Source of the DNA: Sepiola atlantica
Lineage: Eukaryota > Mollusca > Cephalopoda > Sepiida > Sepiolidae
Direction: 5' to 3'
Length of the DNA: 64,000 nucleotides
NCBI GenBank assembly: GCA_963556195.1
Contig: OY744528.1
Span: forward strand, 58,547,082 to 58,611,081
The notes beneath the pieces are model-generated. The model saw nothing but the letters and a program-made list of their open reading frames with translations, was not told where the DNA came from and ran no database searches. The stretch's first letter is position 1. The number at the start of each line of letters is the position of its first letter. Positions 33,140 to 43,279 of the stretch are shown piece after piece. The translations under genes were made by a program, and so were the position numbers.

Positions 33140-33936
33140 GTTGTAACCCACTTAAGAGTGGTGGCGAAGCCAAGCGTCGCAGAGGAGGCTGAGAAAATAG
33201 AAGAGGGACACCCCGGGGTATTTCCACCTTGCGTGGTGAACCGGTTTAAAGCTCAAAAGAAGGCCGAAGAAAAAAGCGCTAAGATAAAGGGCAATGGTGA
33301 AGGGAACGCGCTAATTGACCTGTCCCAAACATGTTTGAGTTACGAGGTAGAATCGAACCGTACACTCGAAGAAAAAGTCTGTTTGAACTAGTATTTGGTA
33401 ATTCAGTGCGCAGTCCCCTCTCTATGCTGAAAGAAAAATGGCTACAAGAAAACTCAACAGATGAAACCATGTTTGACTATGTATCACGCTTTCGAACCTG
33501 ATTACACGAAACAAACGATAGGAGAGTAGAAAGTGGACCTTGGATTTACTTTCTACTTTCCATATAAAAAATTTAAAGCGAGGTAGCAGAGAAAAACCTC
33601 CAAACAGTCAACAGCAGGATGAAGAAGCGCTATGACCAAAACGCCATCTCTATAAATTTTGAAGTCGGAGACAAAGTACTTGTACTGATATCCTTATGTA
33701 GTCATCCCCTTAAAGTTCGATTCCACAGTCCTTACGAAATCTCCCGAAAGGCTAGCGACCTCAACTATGTCGTTAACACTCCAGATCATAGAAAGGCCAC
33801 ACAGATGTGCCATATAAATATGCTTAAACCCTATTATGAGAGGGAGAAACCAAACCCTGTCTTCGCCGCAACTGGATATTTCCATGCGCTTTGCCAGGCA
33901 GACACGAACGAGGAAGTCGTAGGATTGCAGAACTAA
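33140..33936 (+). pseudogene. Pol spacer fused by deletion to integrase C-terminal half
   Basis: 33158-33378 reads GVFPPCVVNRFKAQKK and DLSQTCL, the spacer between protease and integrase. It then jumps to LFELVFGNSVRSPLSMLKEK, which lies downstream of the catalytic core. The zinc finger and all three catalytic carboxylates are therefore deleted. 33619-33936 gives MKKRYDQNA, FEVGDKVLVL, PYEISRKASDLNYVV, MCHINMLKPYYER: the C-terminal DNA-binding domain. A spurious 20-30-codon gap remains near 33500-33560. Confidence 0.8.
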
Positions 33937-34660
33937 GAGGTTTCAGGCGATCTCCATCCGCGGTCGTTTATTTGACCCGCGCCGTAAGAGAAGAGATAAC
34001 CGATATCATTCAGGACTTTGATGATTTATTCTCGAATAACTCAAAACAGACGGCTATCGTCCAAGATGACGTGGGTGTAAGAAATGCCACCCCAATCAAG
34101 CAGCATCCCTACCGCGTTTACCCACAGAAGGCGAAGCTAATACGCCAGGAGGTAGATCGTATGCTCGACCACGGTGTCATCGAGTTTAGCTAGAGTAGCT
34201 GGTCATCAAACCTGACGGTTCAGTCCGGTTTTGCACCGAATATTGTAAGGTAAATTCTGGCACTCGAACCGACTCTTATCGTATACCTAGAATGGATGCC
34301 TGCATTGATAGAGTCGGCAAGGCAACATACATCACCAAACTGGATCTGTTGAAAGGTCACTGGTGTGTTCCCCTTACCGAGCGCACCAAGGTGATATCTG
34401 TATTCTTCACTCCACATGGCTTATACCAGTACAGAGTACTGCCCTTCGGTATTAAGAATTCCCAGGCCACATTCATGATGATGATGAATCATTGTCTGTG
34501 GAATCTACCTAACACCGAAACTTATATCAACGACATAATCGTTGTGGGCAGACCACATGGCTTCCTTACGAAACGTGTTCAATCGACTCCGACAAGCTAA
34601 CCTAACGGTCCATTTATCAAAGAGTGAGCTCGAATAGGCTTAGATCGCATATTTGGGATA
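33937..34660 (+). pseudogene. Reverse transcriptase (broken)
   Basis: ATPIKQHPYRVYPQKAKLIR and VDRMLDHGVIEFS open the domain. KLDLLKGHWCVPLTERTKVI (motif A, Asp kept), FFTPHGLYQYRVLPFGIKNS (motif B) and ETYINDIIVVG (motif C) follow. The usual Y-x-D-D is Y-I-N-D, so the first Asp is lost. A TAG and frame change near 34190 disrupt the link between fingers and palm. Confidence 0.82.
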
Positions 34661-34799
34661 TACAATTGGTTATGAAAAAATCTCTCGTATCAACGCCAAA
34701 ATCCAGGGCATACTAGACGTCCGATCCTCAATCACTGTCAGTAGTCTAAAACGTTTCCCCTGATGTTGTGTTACCCCTCACTAAGCTGCTAACCAAAAC

Positions 34800-35291
34800 G
34801 TCCAAATTTACTTGCCACACCCCCGTCAGAAATCTTTCGATCGAATTAAATCTCTGTTATGCCCTAGTCCCATTTTGAAATCTTCTGACTTTTCACAACC
34901 TTTCCGTTTAACCATCGACGCCAGCGATCATGGCATCGGTTCTGTTTTACTTCAGGTCGATTCCACCCATCAGTCATTTCTCTCGAAAATGTAATTCGTG
35001 TCAAAGAAGTTACTCGACCGTCGAGAAAAAGACACTAACTTTAGTCCTAAGACTGCAACACTTCAATGTATATCTTCATCAATGTATATATATATCTTCA
35101 TCAATGTATATATATATCTTCATCAATGTATATATATATCTTCATCATGCCAATCCACATTCGAGTACCTTCACCTTCCTACATCGAATGAAGAGTAAAA
35201 ATCGAAGGCTACTTTGCTGGAGCTTGATTTTACAGGAATATAGTTTTAATCGCATCGACAATGTATGCGCAGATGCGTTATCCCGCATCTG
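34800..35291 (+). pseudogene. RNase H with in-coding microsatellite
   Basis: SQPFRLTIDASDHGIGSVLL, then YSTVEKKTLTLVLRLQHFNV and, after a gap, MKSKNRRLLCWSLILQEYSF and ADALSRI. In the loop where other elements have a few residues before N-P-H, 35065-35150 holds four units of a ~22-bp repeat (TATATATATCTTCATCAATG), adding Ile/Tyr/Ser. The repeat does not close the frame. Confidence 0.8.
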
Positions 35292-35637
35292 ATAGGATAG
35301 AATTGTGAACAGACATATACTGAGATATAAGGATAATAGAATATTAACCCGAGATCCTTATACAGTAAACCTCATTCCTTTTACTGAGAAAAAATGCAAG
35401 GAATAATTTTTTGTGAGGAGATACCACTATTTTGAACTTAATATTTTACAAGCATATTTACCAGGTAGAATACCGACGGAGCACGAAAGTACATTCTTAT
35501 ATTTTTATTTCTTCATTTCCAATTGTGGGCGATGGACGGATAAAAAAATCAAGCGAGCAATGATTCATATTGCTTCCTGTAAACTCCCCGCTCATCTCCC
35601 GCCAACATACATTGTCGCTGATCTTGGTTATTGATTT
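35292..35637. other. Unassigned, downstream of gypsy remnant
   Basis: May be the 3' untranslated part of the Gmr1-like element. No LTR recognised. Confidence 0.4.
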
Positions 35638-35654
35638 CTTTACCCCAACGAGTA

Positions 35655-36292
35655 TTGATTTACTCCTCTCCAGGAGTTAGGCACAAGGCCAGTTTTTATC
35701 TTACTCCCACAAGTAAGATGTGACCCAAGGTCGGGTCGGGAAAGTGGGGTTTAAAAATTGCCTGGGCAGCCCCGTCGGCATTCCCCGGTAGGGGCGCCTC
35801 AGGCAGTAAGCAATAAACTTACTCCTCCCCAGAGAGGGAAGGCAAAGCCTGGGAAGGTGGACCTCCCAGAACTGCACAGAACAGACCCATTGACCGGCAT
35901 AAATCAAGACCCGAAGGCCAAGACAACACCAGTATGGGGTGCAGTATCCATCGGAACAGATACTACACTTTGATCTTAGCCAAAAGGCCAAAAAGTTATT
36001 TATCTACCTCCCACAAGGTAAGATGTGACACAAGGTCGGGAAAGTGGGATTAGATAAGCCAGCGCTCGAGAGGTGAGCACTCTGGCCATTTAAAAATTGC
36101 CTGGGCAGCCCCGTCGGCATTCCCGGTAGGGCGCCTCAGACAGCAAGCAATAAACTTACTCCTCCCCAAAGAGGGGAGGCGAAGCCTGAGAGGGTGTACC
36201 TCCTAGAACTGCATAGGACCAGACAACCTCCAATAGACCGGCGTAAATCCTGACCCAAAGGCCCGGACGATACCAGTTTATTAGGTGAGAAC
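35655..36292 (-). repeat. U2 snRNA-headed retroposon, head-to-tail dimer
   Basis: Two ~270-300-bp copies in the same minus orientation (35700-35995 and 36005-36285) share blocks GCCCAGGCAA/TTGCCTGGGC, GGGGAGGAGTAAGTTTATTG and the end CCTTG-GTCACATCTTAC. The copy at 35995 starts with a 36-nt U2 head. The pair is flanked by 17-bp direct repeats with one mismatch (CTTTACYCCAACGAGTA at 35638-35654 and 36293-36309), as expected for a target-site duplication. The upper copy has an extra ~45-bp insertion at 36041-36088. Confidence 0.8.
35955..35992 (-). ncRNA. U2 snRNA 5'-end homology (pseudogene head)
   Basis: Minus strand reads GGCCTTTTGGCTAAGATCAA then AGTGTAGTATCTGTTC. This matches U2 snRNA positions ~10-45 (one extra A), including GUAGUA, which pairs with the intron branch site. 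Homology stops after CTGTTC; the rest of U2 (Sm site, stem-loops III/IV) is absent. It is therefore not a functional snRNA gene. Confidence 0.85.
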
Positions 36293-36309
36293 CTTTACTC
36301 CAACGAGTA

Positions 36310-36770
36310 ACGTCAACGCATTCAGTTACCAACATCGACTATAGACTCTTACACCCACGCAAACACCTACGCATCTAGTCACGTGAACGGCATCTATATA
36401 TTTCAGAATTTGGGATACACATTCAGTGTCTCGCTAGCTGTCAGTCGGTGAAGAAGAAGAAAAGGAAGAAGACGAAGACGGAAAAAGGGGGATAGGCGTT
36501 TATTGTCGTACAGAGAAGATCGGTTAAAAACCTTCAAAGGAAACACTTTTTAAGTTGACAAAAGCCGATACGATTAATTTTGATACTCTCACTCTTTTCC
36601 AGTGTGAATGAAAAGCTGAATTTGAAATATCGAAACGATTTCAGAAATTACTAACTCGTCCCACCGAGATTAATCCCGTCGACATTTTCACCCAACAAAC
36701 TGGAGTGAACGTATGATACTTCAATTCGTCACCTGCTGCCTGCGGTTATTTTTTTTTTTATCCCGGGGGA
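36310..36770. other. Unassigned, purine-rich stretch
   Basis: AAGAAGAAGAAAAGGAAGAA near 36450. A short frame EISKRFQKLL..RPTEINP could be gag-like but is too short to call. Confidence 0.35.
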
Positions 36771-36774
36771 AGAT

Positions 36775-37440
36775 TGTGTAGCGACGCTCCTGCTATCAAT
36801 ACCCCAACTAATTTTCGCCCTATCAGACTTCTATTTACTTTTTTCAGTAATGTTTATTCGTTTTCCATCCTCCTCCTACGTGGAGAACTTTCATACATGT
36901 TGAACTCTTTAATCCTACCGTGGATTGCCTTCTGAATTGCTCGCCGATGTACTGTAAAGTTGAAACCTTTCTTTCTCTCATAAACAGATATATGATTTAT
37001 ATGAATGTATTCTTGAGTCGTCTGTTAGATATATTCCTTTTAAACTCCTTTTCCCATATTAGAGTTTGATCTTTTGTTTTCTATTTCTTTCCTGTATTTA
37101 TGTAAATAAATATTTGTATTTGCGCTTCCAACTTGTGTTGTCTTATATGATTTCACACTTGTGTGTTGATTGTCTTCCCTTTACTTTCACCGGTGTCTTG
37201 AATTTAAGAACCCTTCCCCTGTGTTCCTTTTTTATTATTTAAATCAGAACCTTGAGACTTGGACCGTTATCTTTTTAATCATTATCGCTTTGCAAAAACC
37301 TTTGCAGTTCTAACGAGCTCTGGCGCGTAATAATATTTTTTAAGTAAATATTAATTATTATTACCTACAGACATCGATATTTTATGCTTACGCAATCTTC
37401 AGTGTAGGGATGTTAATTCACGTCAGTTGGAGGCAGGAAC
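36775..37440 (+). other. Possible LTR (left boundary only)
   Basis: A CCCGGGGGAAGAT polypurine-like tract is followed by TGTGTAGCGACGCTCC, the usual arrangement at a 3' LTR boundary. An AATAAATATTTG signal lies ~330 bp in. I found no partner copy and no clear right end; the right coordinate is only a guess. It might belong to the gypsy remnant upstream. Confidence 0.3.
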
Positions 37441-38440
37441 CCGGTTTCCAAGTCGCCACTGACTCGTAGTCGGGAATCTTTCCTCTCGGCCGCTGTCAAC
37501 TAGCATGGAAATCAGCGGGCGATACAGTGAACAGCGGGAGATGATTCGACAACAAAATGTTCTCCCTCAAAATAGAATTTAATAGCATGAGTATTATTTA
37601 CTTTGTACATTTCTTTTATCTGAGCGAACTTTATTCACTCTTTCTCACCACGTGTGAATATCCTTTTTAACCGCCCGTAATTTATGTATCTCTCCTGTCT
37701 CGTATTATCTTTATTCCCTGTGAGAATTTCTCCTCACATAGATGATGGCTGAAGATCACGAATCGCAACGCTAAGAAAATTCATACTTACCTTGATTTCA
37801 TGGAAGTGACTTCATTTCAAATTGCAGAACGTTGCGAGATCTGCGCGATCAGCCTGAAAGTTGCGATCATCATTTAGAATTTGTAAATAATATTTAAACA
37901 CGAGGTTACATATAGCTCGGTTTTTAATGTTCAAAGAGTTTCTGAATATCCAGAGTTGGCGCATGGTTAATACCTCCGCAACACACAACACTAGAGAAAA
38001 TGCTTAAAAATCCTTGGAGTTGGCACAAGATTCATAGTAGCCTCGCAAAAATCTCAACTCTTGAAAAAAGGGATTTTTAAAACCACATGCTTAGCAAAGG
38101 TGCCAAAAAACTTTAAGGTCAATGCCAAAGATCGCCTCCTCCCTCCCGTAGGAGGGTTCAGAAAGTGTGAACGGCCCAACACTGCGATTTCTAACAGCCC
38201 CTAATATTTTCTATTCTGTAATCTATTAGCTCACGGCGGTCCTTTAGATTTTAGTAAACTCATCGTTTCCTGCCTTGTCGTCATTTTTGTATTCGCATTT
38301 TTCTGAAACAATAATTGTTTTTTATTTCTTTTCAGTTTTTACTTTTTCTGACGAATAATAAAGCCTCAGAGTCTGGTTTGTCGATAAGAGTTTAGGCTAG
38401 CTGTTTGACGGTTATATGAAACCCTAAGACAGCAATAGTT
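37441..38440. other. No recognised feature
   Basis: Unassigned. CCAGAGTTGGCGCATGG (37960) and TTGGAGTTGGCACAAG (38018) are similar and ~60 bp apart. Confidence 0.4.
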
Positions 38441-38447
38441 TAACGGT

Positions 38448-38515
38448 ATTAGTTTGTATGTATTGTGGTTTTAATTATAGGTTATAATTATAGTAATTCT
38501 AATGTTGGTTGTTGT
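38448..38515 (+). repeat. ~65-bp dispersed duplication, copy 1
   Basis: TATGTATTGTGGTTTTAATT ... TATAATTATAGT, AATGTTGGT is repeated at 39016-39075 with ~6 changes. Confidence 0.75.
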
Positions 38516-38900
38516 GGACGTATTTATAGGGGTTTAAGACACCTAGGTCTGTATTAAGTCCTGTGTGATGAATTTAAGGATCCATTTGATTTATTATTGT
38601 TTGCGTATTTTGATTGAGGGAAATTCTCAGTCAGTTAGGAGGCATTCGATGTTGTCTAGTTACTGTCCTGGTAGGTAGTAGTATCCTGCTACTGGTACGA
38701 TACGAGATTTTTGCCGGATGGATGTTTTATGGTTTTATATACATATATAGTTTATCAACTCAAATATTTCCTCATATAAAAATATATATATTATATACAT
38801 CCATACATAAACAAACAAACAGGTAAATACATACACATTTTCCTAATTTGGTTTGTATACAAATAAAATATGTCCATACCAAAATTCAACATGCGTACAA

Positions 38901-39005
<105 letters not shown>

Positions 39006-39015
39006 CGGTATTGAT

Positions 39016-39075
39016 TTGCATGTATTGTGGTTTTGATCATAGCTTATAATTATAGTGATTATAATGTTGGTGGTT
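39016..39075 (+). repeat. ~65-bp dispersed duplication, copy 2
   Basis: See 38448. The CA/TA microsatellite lies between the copies, and another TA tract follows this one. Confidence 0.75.
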
Positions 39076-39098
39076 GTGTATAGGTCTGTATTGTCCTG

Positions 39099-39099
<1 letters not shown>

Positions 39100-39181
<82 letters not shown>
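39100..39181. repeat. (TA)n microsatellite
   Basis: About 40 TA units. Confidence 0.97.
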
Positions 39182-39186
<5 letters not shown>

Positions 39187-39354
39187 ACAACAATTAATTC
39201 ATTAAAAAAAATCCATGTACGCTTTTGTTGTAATTTAAAGTGTGTTTCTTCATATTTGACAAATAAAAATTGAACTTATGGAAAACATAAAAGCATGTCA
39301 AATTATATGTATAATTTGTTTCTGTTATTTGTGACGGAGAGTTATATGTGTGTA

Positions 39355-39378
39355 CACACCCACCCACCCACACACACA

Positions 39379-39429
<51 letters not shown>

Positions 39430-39440
39430 TGTGTGTGCCA
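39355..39440. repeat. (CA)n-(TA)n-(TG)n microsatellite
   Basis: CCCACCCACCCACACAC, TA tract, then GTGTGTGTG: CA on one side and TG on the other makes it a self-complementary cluster. Confidence 0.95.
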
Positions 39441-39444
39441 GGTT

Positions 39445-40285
39445 ATATTAAAAAGAAATCAATAAAGTGCTCGATCGCAGAGGAGTGAGAGCTAATATAA
39501 TTTATTTGAAAACTATGTTACATAAATATGTAACATAGGGATCGCTTACAACTCTTTCATTTTTGATGTAAGTTGAATCTGATTTTTATTATTCATTAAT
39601 TCTTGTCAAAATAAACTACACAAACATTTATGGGAGATAAATCATGCAAAAAAATGTAGAATTACCTCCCTTGAATATTCTGATCTGAAGCAGATTTTAT
39701 ATATTTTGCTATCATTGCTCGATTAGTTCCAATGTATGCAAATTGTATCAGCAAGGCGTGTTCTTTTTTGCCTTAATTTATTGGACGATGCCAATTTCCT
39801 CTTTACAGCAACAGCTGTATAGTAAAACAGGAATATCCTTTCAAGATATTCAAGGATAGTAATTATTAATTTCTCGGTGCGATTACATCGTTTAAAAAAT
39901 CATGTTCTTGCATTTAAAACATATCATGATCCTGTTGTAAGTTGGATATTCATTATATTAAACCATTCATGATCTAGCACTACACTGTCGAATCAGTAAG
40001 AACACAAATGGAACTCAATTACAATTTCAATTTGTGCTGCATAACAATCACCCCCGGAACTGTTAGTAAGCTGAATATTTATTAGATTAAAAATCGACCG
40101 TGTGTATAGCTTTGCCCTCGTAGGAAGATTTCACTGCGAAACACACGGCTCTAGGAGATAGAATATGTTGTCCAACACGTGGAAGGATATGTGCTTCACG
40201 GGGGAAGGCTTTTTCTTTTTGTAAAAGTCAGAAGATTGGTTAGGCAAGCATGACATTATCCGGTGAACATCGGTACGGCAGTGCC
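39445..40285. other. No recognised feature
   Basis: Unassigned A+T-rich sequence. ATGTTACATAAATATGTAACAT near 39512 is a short palindrome. Confidence 0.5.
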
Positions 40286-40286
40286 A

Positions 40287-40315
40287 CATACACACACACA
40301 TATACACACACATAT

Positions 40316-40409
<94 letters not shown>
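40287..40409. repeat. (CA)n-(TA)n microsatellite
   Basis: ACACACATATAC repeats followed by ~40 TA units. It directly abuts the hammerhead-bearing repeat. Confidence 0.97.
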
Positions 40410-40412
<3 letters not shown>

Positions 40413-40490
40413 CGCGACTGCTTGCAACCACCACTCCTGCAGTGATGAGGGTTAACATCCCTTATAAAGATGTAATAGTTTCGAAAGTAG
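40410..40490 (+). repeat. Hammerhead-type repeat, divergent copy
   Basis: CAACCACCACTCCTGCAGTGATGAGGGTTAA matches the start of the motif at 40718, but the core reads GTGATGA (first C lost). A 3-bp stem GGG/CCC follows, and GAAA lies only at 40483. It is a relic of the same motif. Confidence 0.55.
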
Positions 40491-40727
40491 AGCACCATGA
40501 AATTGAGAAAAGTTTGTTATTATTTGCAACAAAGCGAATTCCGCTCGAGCGTTGAACACTGTGGACAGCAATAGCATTTCCCCTACCTCCCCGGATAAGT
40601 GTATTTTAATTTCAATTACTTACTGTGCTGATTGCCGGCAGCCGTGTGGTCCTGAGCGTTTGTCTCGTGATTCTAGCCTGATCTACGAACTGCGTTCGAT
40701 CCGATGCAATTGCCTGCAACCACCATT

Positions 40728-40773
40728 CCTGCACTGATGAGGTTAAAGAGCCGGAAACGATATCGTCTATAGG
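40728..40773 (+). ncRNA. Hammerhead ribozyme, type I (near-canonical)
   Basis: Helix I CCTGCA (40728-40733) pairs with TATAGG (40768-40773), 5 of 6 pairs. The core CTGATGA is at 40734-40740. Helix II GGTT/AGCC has an AAAG loop (40741-40752). There is one extra G, then GAAA (40754-40757), and a minimal helix III made of the palindrome ACGATATCGT. The cleavage triplet is GTC (40765-40767). Short palindromic helix III is typical of the dimer-acting hammerheads of Penelope-like elements and retrozymes. Cleavage would fall after 40767. The extra G next to GAAA is the one flaw. Confidence 0.75.
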
Positions 40774-40799
40774 TAAAAAACACTTTAATATTTAATTTT

Positions 40800-41200
40800 A
40801 AATATATATATATATATATATGATTGACATCCTCTAATATTTTATCGACAGACGGCGTAAACAGAAAAACAGAAACCAATCCCAAATTCGCTTAAACACA
40901 AAAGCTCAAACTGGGAGCCATAAGAATCGGCTCCCACAGAGTGTAACAAAAAAGGCGCAAAAAGAACAAAGATAGATGTCACGTGATCTACTTTCAACTA
41001 CGTCGGCACGTAAACGCATTCAGACTGCTCCTCACCAAATGTGGGATGAGAGTCTCTTTAGTCAAGTACGCGGCACGAGGCAGTGCAAATTGAATAAGAA
41101 ATGTTCTTAGTTTAGAAAGCATTGTTTATATGGTAATATGAATTATTAAAAATAACAATGAGCAATTAGAACGCCATACAATGCATTTTAGTTTTATTAA
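40800..41200. other. Short (TA)n and unassigned sequence
   Basis: TA tract at 40801-40821; otherwise nothing recognised. Confidence 0.5.

Positions 41201-41202
<2 letters not shown>

Positions 41203-41264
<62 letters not shown>
41203..41264. repeat. (TA)n microsatellite
   Basis: About 30 TA units. Confidence 0.97.
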
Positions 41265-41266
<2 letters not shown>

Positions 41267-41406
41267 AGTGAGGGGGGGGCACAACAAACCACAAAATCAA
41301 GGACCAAAAGAAAAAACACATTTGAGAGAAAAAAGGTGGCTAATATTTATGTTGAGAAAGCCAATCATTTTTTTTTAAATATATTTTTCTAGCAGAGAAA
41401 AGGGGG

Positions 41407-41998
41407 TTATCCTACTAATGGTGCTCCCACACAGAATGCGATAAATTATGTGTATAAGGACTAGGAATGGTATTATGTTGTTGTTTTTGTTAAATAATAT
41501 TAATCGAATAATCATTTCGAGTTAAAACCCCAGTAGTATTACGCACGAAAACGTGAACTATCTCAAGTTCGTCCAATATGTCCGCGTCACGTTTTAGATC
41601 GACCGGAATGTGTTGAACGAAAACCGAACCCTTCACAGAAAGTAATAAGCAATAAAGTTTGCAAGTGGTGTTAATAAAAAAAATATTTGTTAACGCTAAA
41701 TTATTTTTATACCTAATTTAAATTTTTGAAATAAAATACATATTTATAATTACACACGGTTTTGCTTCGTTTAGTTTCTCCAGGTCAAGAATTCTGTTTT
41801 TCTATCCCATCGTCCGAGATTTTCCCCCCAATGCGATAAGTCTTTTAACACGTCTTCTTTTCTATTTTACTAATAGTACATTGATTTTACTAAAAAAAAA
41901 CCTTCCTACTATCATAATATTAAAAAAAATTAATAATATCTATACATCTAACTAAAACTTTTTTACTTTTCTGTGTGGGGGCACCGTTAGTAGGATAA
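41407..41998. mobile_element. Non-autonomous DNA transposon (592 bp) with 30-bp TIRs
   Basis: Left end TTATCCTACTAATGGTGCTC (41407-41436) and right end 41969-41998 are reverse complements at 28 of 30 positions. The interior has no transposase frame. AAAAGGG occurs just outside each end but not flush with the TIR, so the target duplication is uncertain. Confidence 0.75.
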
Positions 41999-41999
41999 T

Positions 42000-42640
42000 C
42001 GAAAAGGGATATGTATGTCTCTATGTTGCAGCTTTTTTGTTTGTTTGTGTAAGGGGAAAACAAATGTACTCACTTTTTCTGTGTCTTTGTAAAAGAAAAA
42101 TTTTCGTAAATTTTATTTTTGTTTTTCTTAGGAAATAAGTGATTGAATTGTGTTGTTGCAGTTTATGCTTTAAATATTCTCTTGTCGAATATGTTGCGGT
42201 CTGCCATTTTGAAGCGTTGGAGGTCAATGACGCCCATTAGTCTACGTCTAAATTCACTGAAAAATAGTTTTCTTTTTAAAAAAATTATTTTCTTTTTTCT
42301 TTATATAATAAAATATAATAAGCTTTTTTTTCAGTGAAAATGTTTAAAATCAAATGAAATGGGTCGAGAGGAAGCACTTTTTTGTTTTGCTTTTTGTTTG
42401 GTCGTTTACTGGAGTGTGAATTTCGTGCTTTTTTTTTAATGAAAAATTTCGAACTTCGAAAATGTTTTTGTGTGTTTTTTTTTGTTTGAAAGTTTGCCTT
42501 GTTGAATTAAAAGTCGAAGGTCACCATTCTATAGAAGCTTATCTTCGCAAAACAATTTGTAACCAAACAATTGCCAAACAAAGCCCTTGTATAAATAACG
42601 AATAATATATTTATTTGAGTGACTTACACAATTGAGTTTA
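42000..42640. other. No recognised feature
   Basis: Homopolymer T- and A-rich sequence. Confidence 0.5.
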
Positions 42641-42659
42641 GGTTGCCGAAAATTAAAAC

Positions 42660-42775
42660 AGTATCCCAGTGAAGGAAGTAATAAAGTAAGAACGTTCAGC
42701 TGCCAAATGTATTTTCTAAGAGCGGTATATCTTCAAGTGAAGATAGCCTCGCTCGGCTGTCCAGTTGACAGGAGA
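42660..42775 (+). repeat. Direct repeat R4, copy 1
   Basis: AAGTAAGAACGTTCAGCTGC, TATTTTCTAAGAGCGGTATA, CTTCAAGTGAAGATAGCCTC and CGGCTGTCCAGT recur at 43183-43270. Confidence 0.8.
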
Positions 42776-42969
42776 GAGGACGTCTTTCTTCGTAGGTGCC
42801 GAGTAGCTCTCCGTACTGCTGCCAACGAGTCTGGAAATAGTTTTTCAACCGTCTAGTTGAAATTAATACACCTTGAGGCTGATTGGCCATTGTGTGACCC
42901 AACTACCTCACAGGGCCTGCTCTCCGCAAGCAGAAAAAATGTTAATGACAGCTACACGTAAACAGGTGG

Positions 42970-42971
<2 letters not shown>

Positions 42972-43025
<54 letters not shown>
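42972..43025. repeat. (GA)n microsatellite
   Basis: About 27 GA units. Confidence 0.97.
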
Positions 43026-43027
<2 letters not shown>

Positions 43028-43182
43028 TCTCTCTGATTACTTTTCAATTAAAAAAAAAATTATCTGAAAAAAAATCATTTTTTTCTTTTGTAGACTAATA
43101 CTACAACAATGCAATTTGGATCTCATTAATGAAGTATTTTTTTAATTAAATATTATCGGGAAAAAAATTCACTTATTCGTTA

Positions 43183-43275
43183 GCAGTAAGAAAGTCTGGG
43201 TGCCAAAAGTATTTTCTTAGAACGGTATATCTTCGAGTGAAGATTGCCTCACTTGGCTGTTCAGTGGAGTGTCTC
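43183..43275 (+). repeat. Direct repeat R4, copy 2
   Basis: GTAAGAAAGTCTGGGTGCCA, TATTTTCTTAGAACGGTATA, CTTCGAGTGAAGATTGCCTC, TTGGCTGTTCAGT. About 85% like copy 1 and ~500 bp away. They might be terminal repeats of a lost element. Confidence 0.8.
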
Positions 43276-43279
43276 TGTG

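Larger units (their letters stand above)
32390..35291 (+). mobile_element. Second Ty3/gypsy remnant with INT before RT (Gmr1-like)
   Basis: Order on the plus strand: gag tail and zinc knuckle (32400-32870), protease/spacer remnant (33140-33378), integrase C-terminal half (33379-33936), reverse transcriptase (33940-34660), RNase H ending ADALSRI (35291). Normal gypsy elements have integrase last; integrase first is the order of the Gmr1-like group first described in cod and other animals. The element is broken throughout and its LTRs are not certain. Confidence 0.8.
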
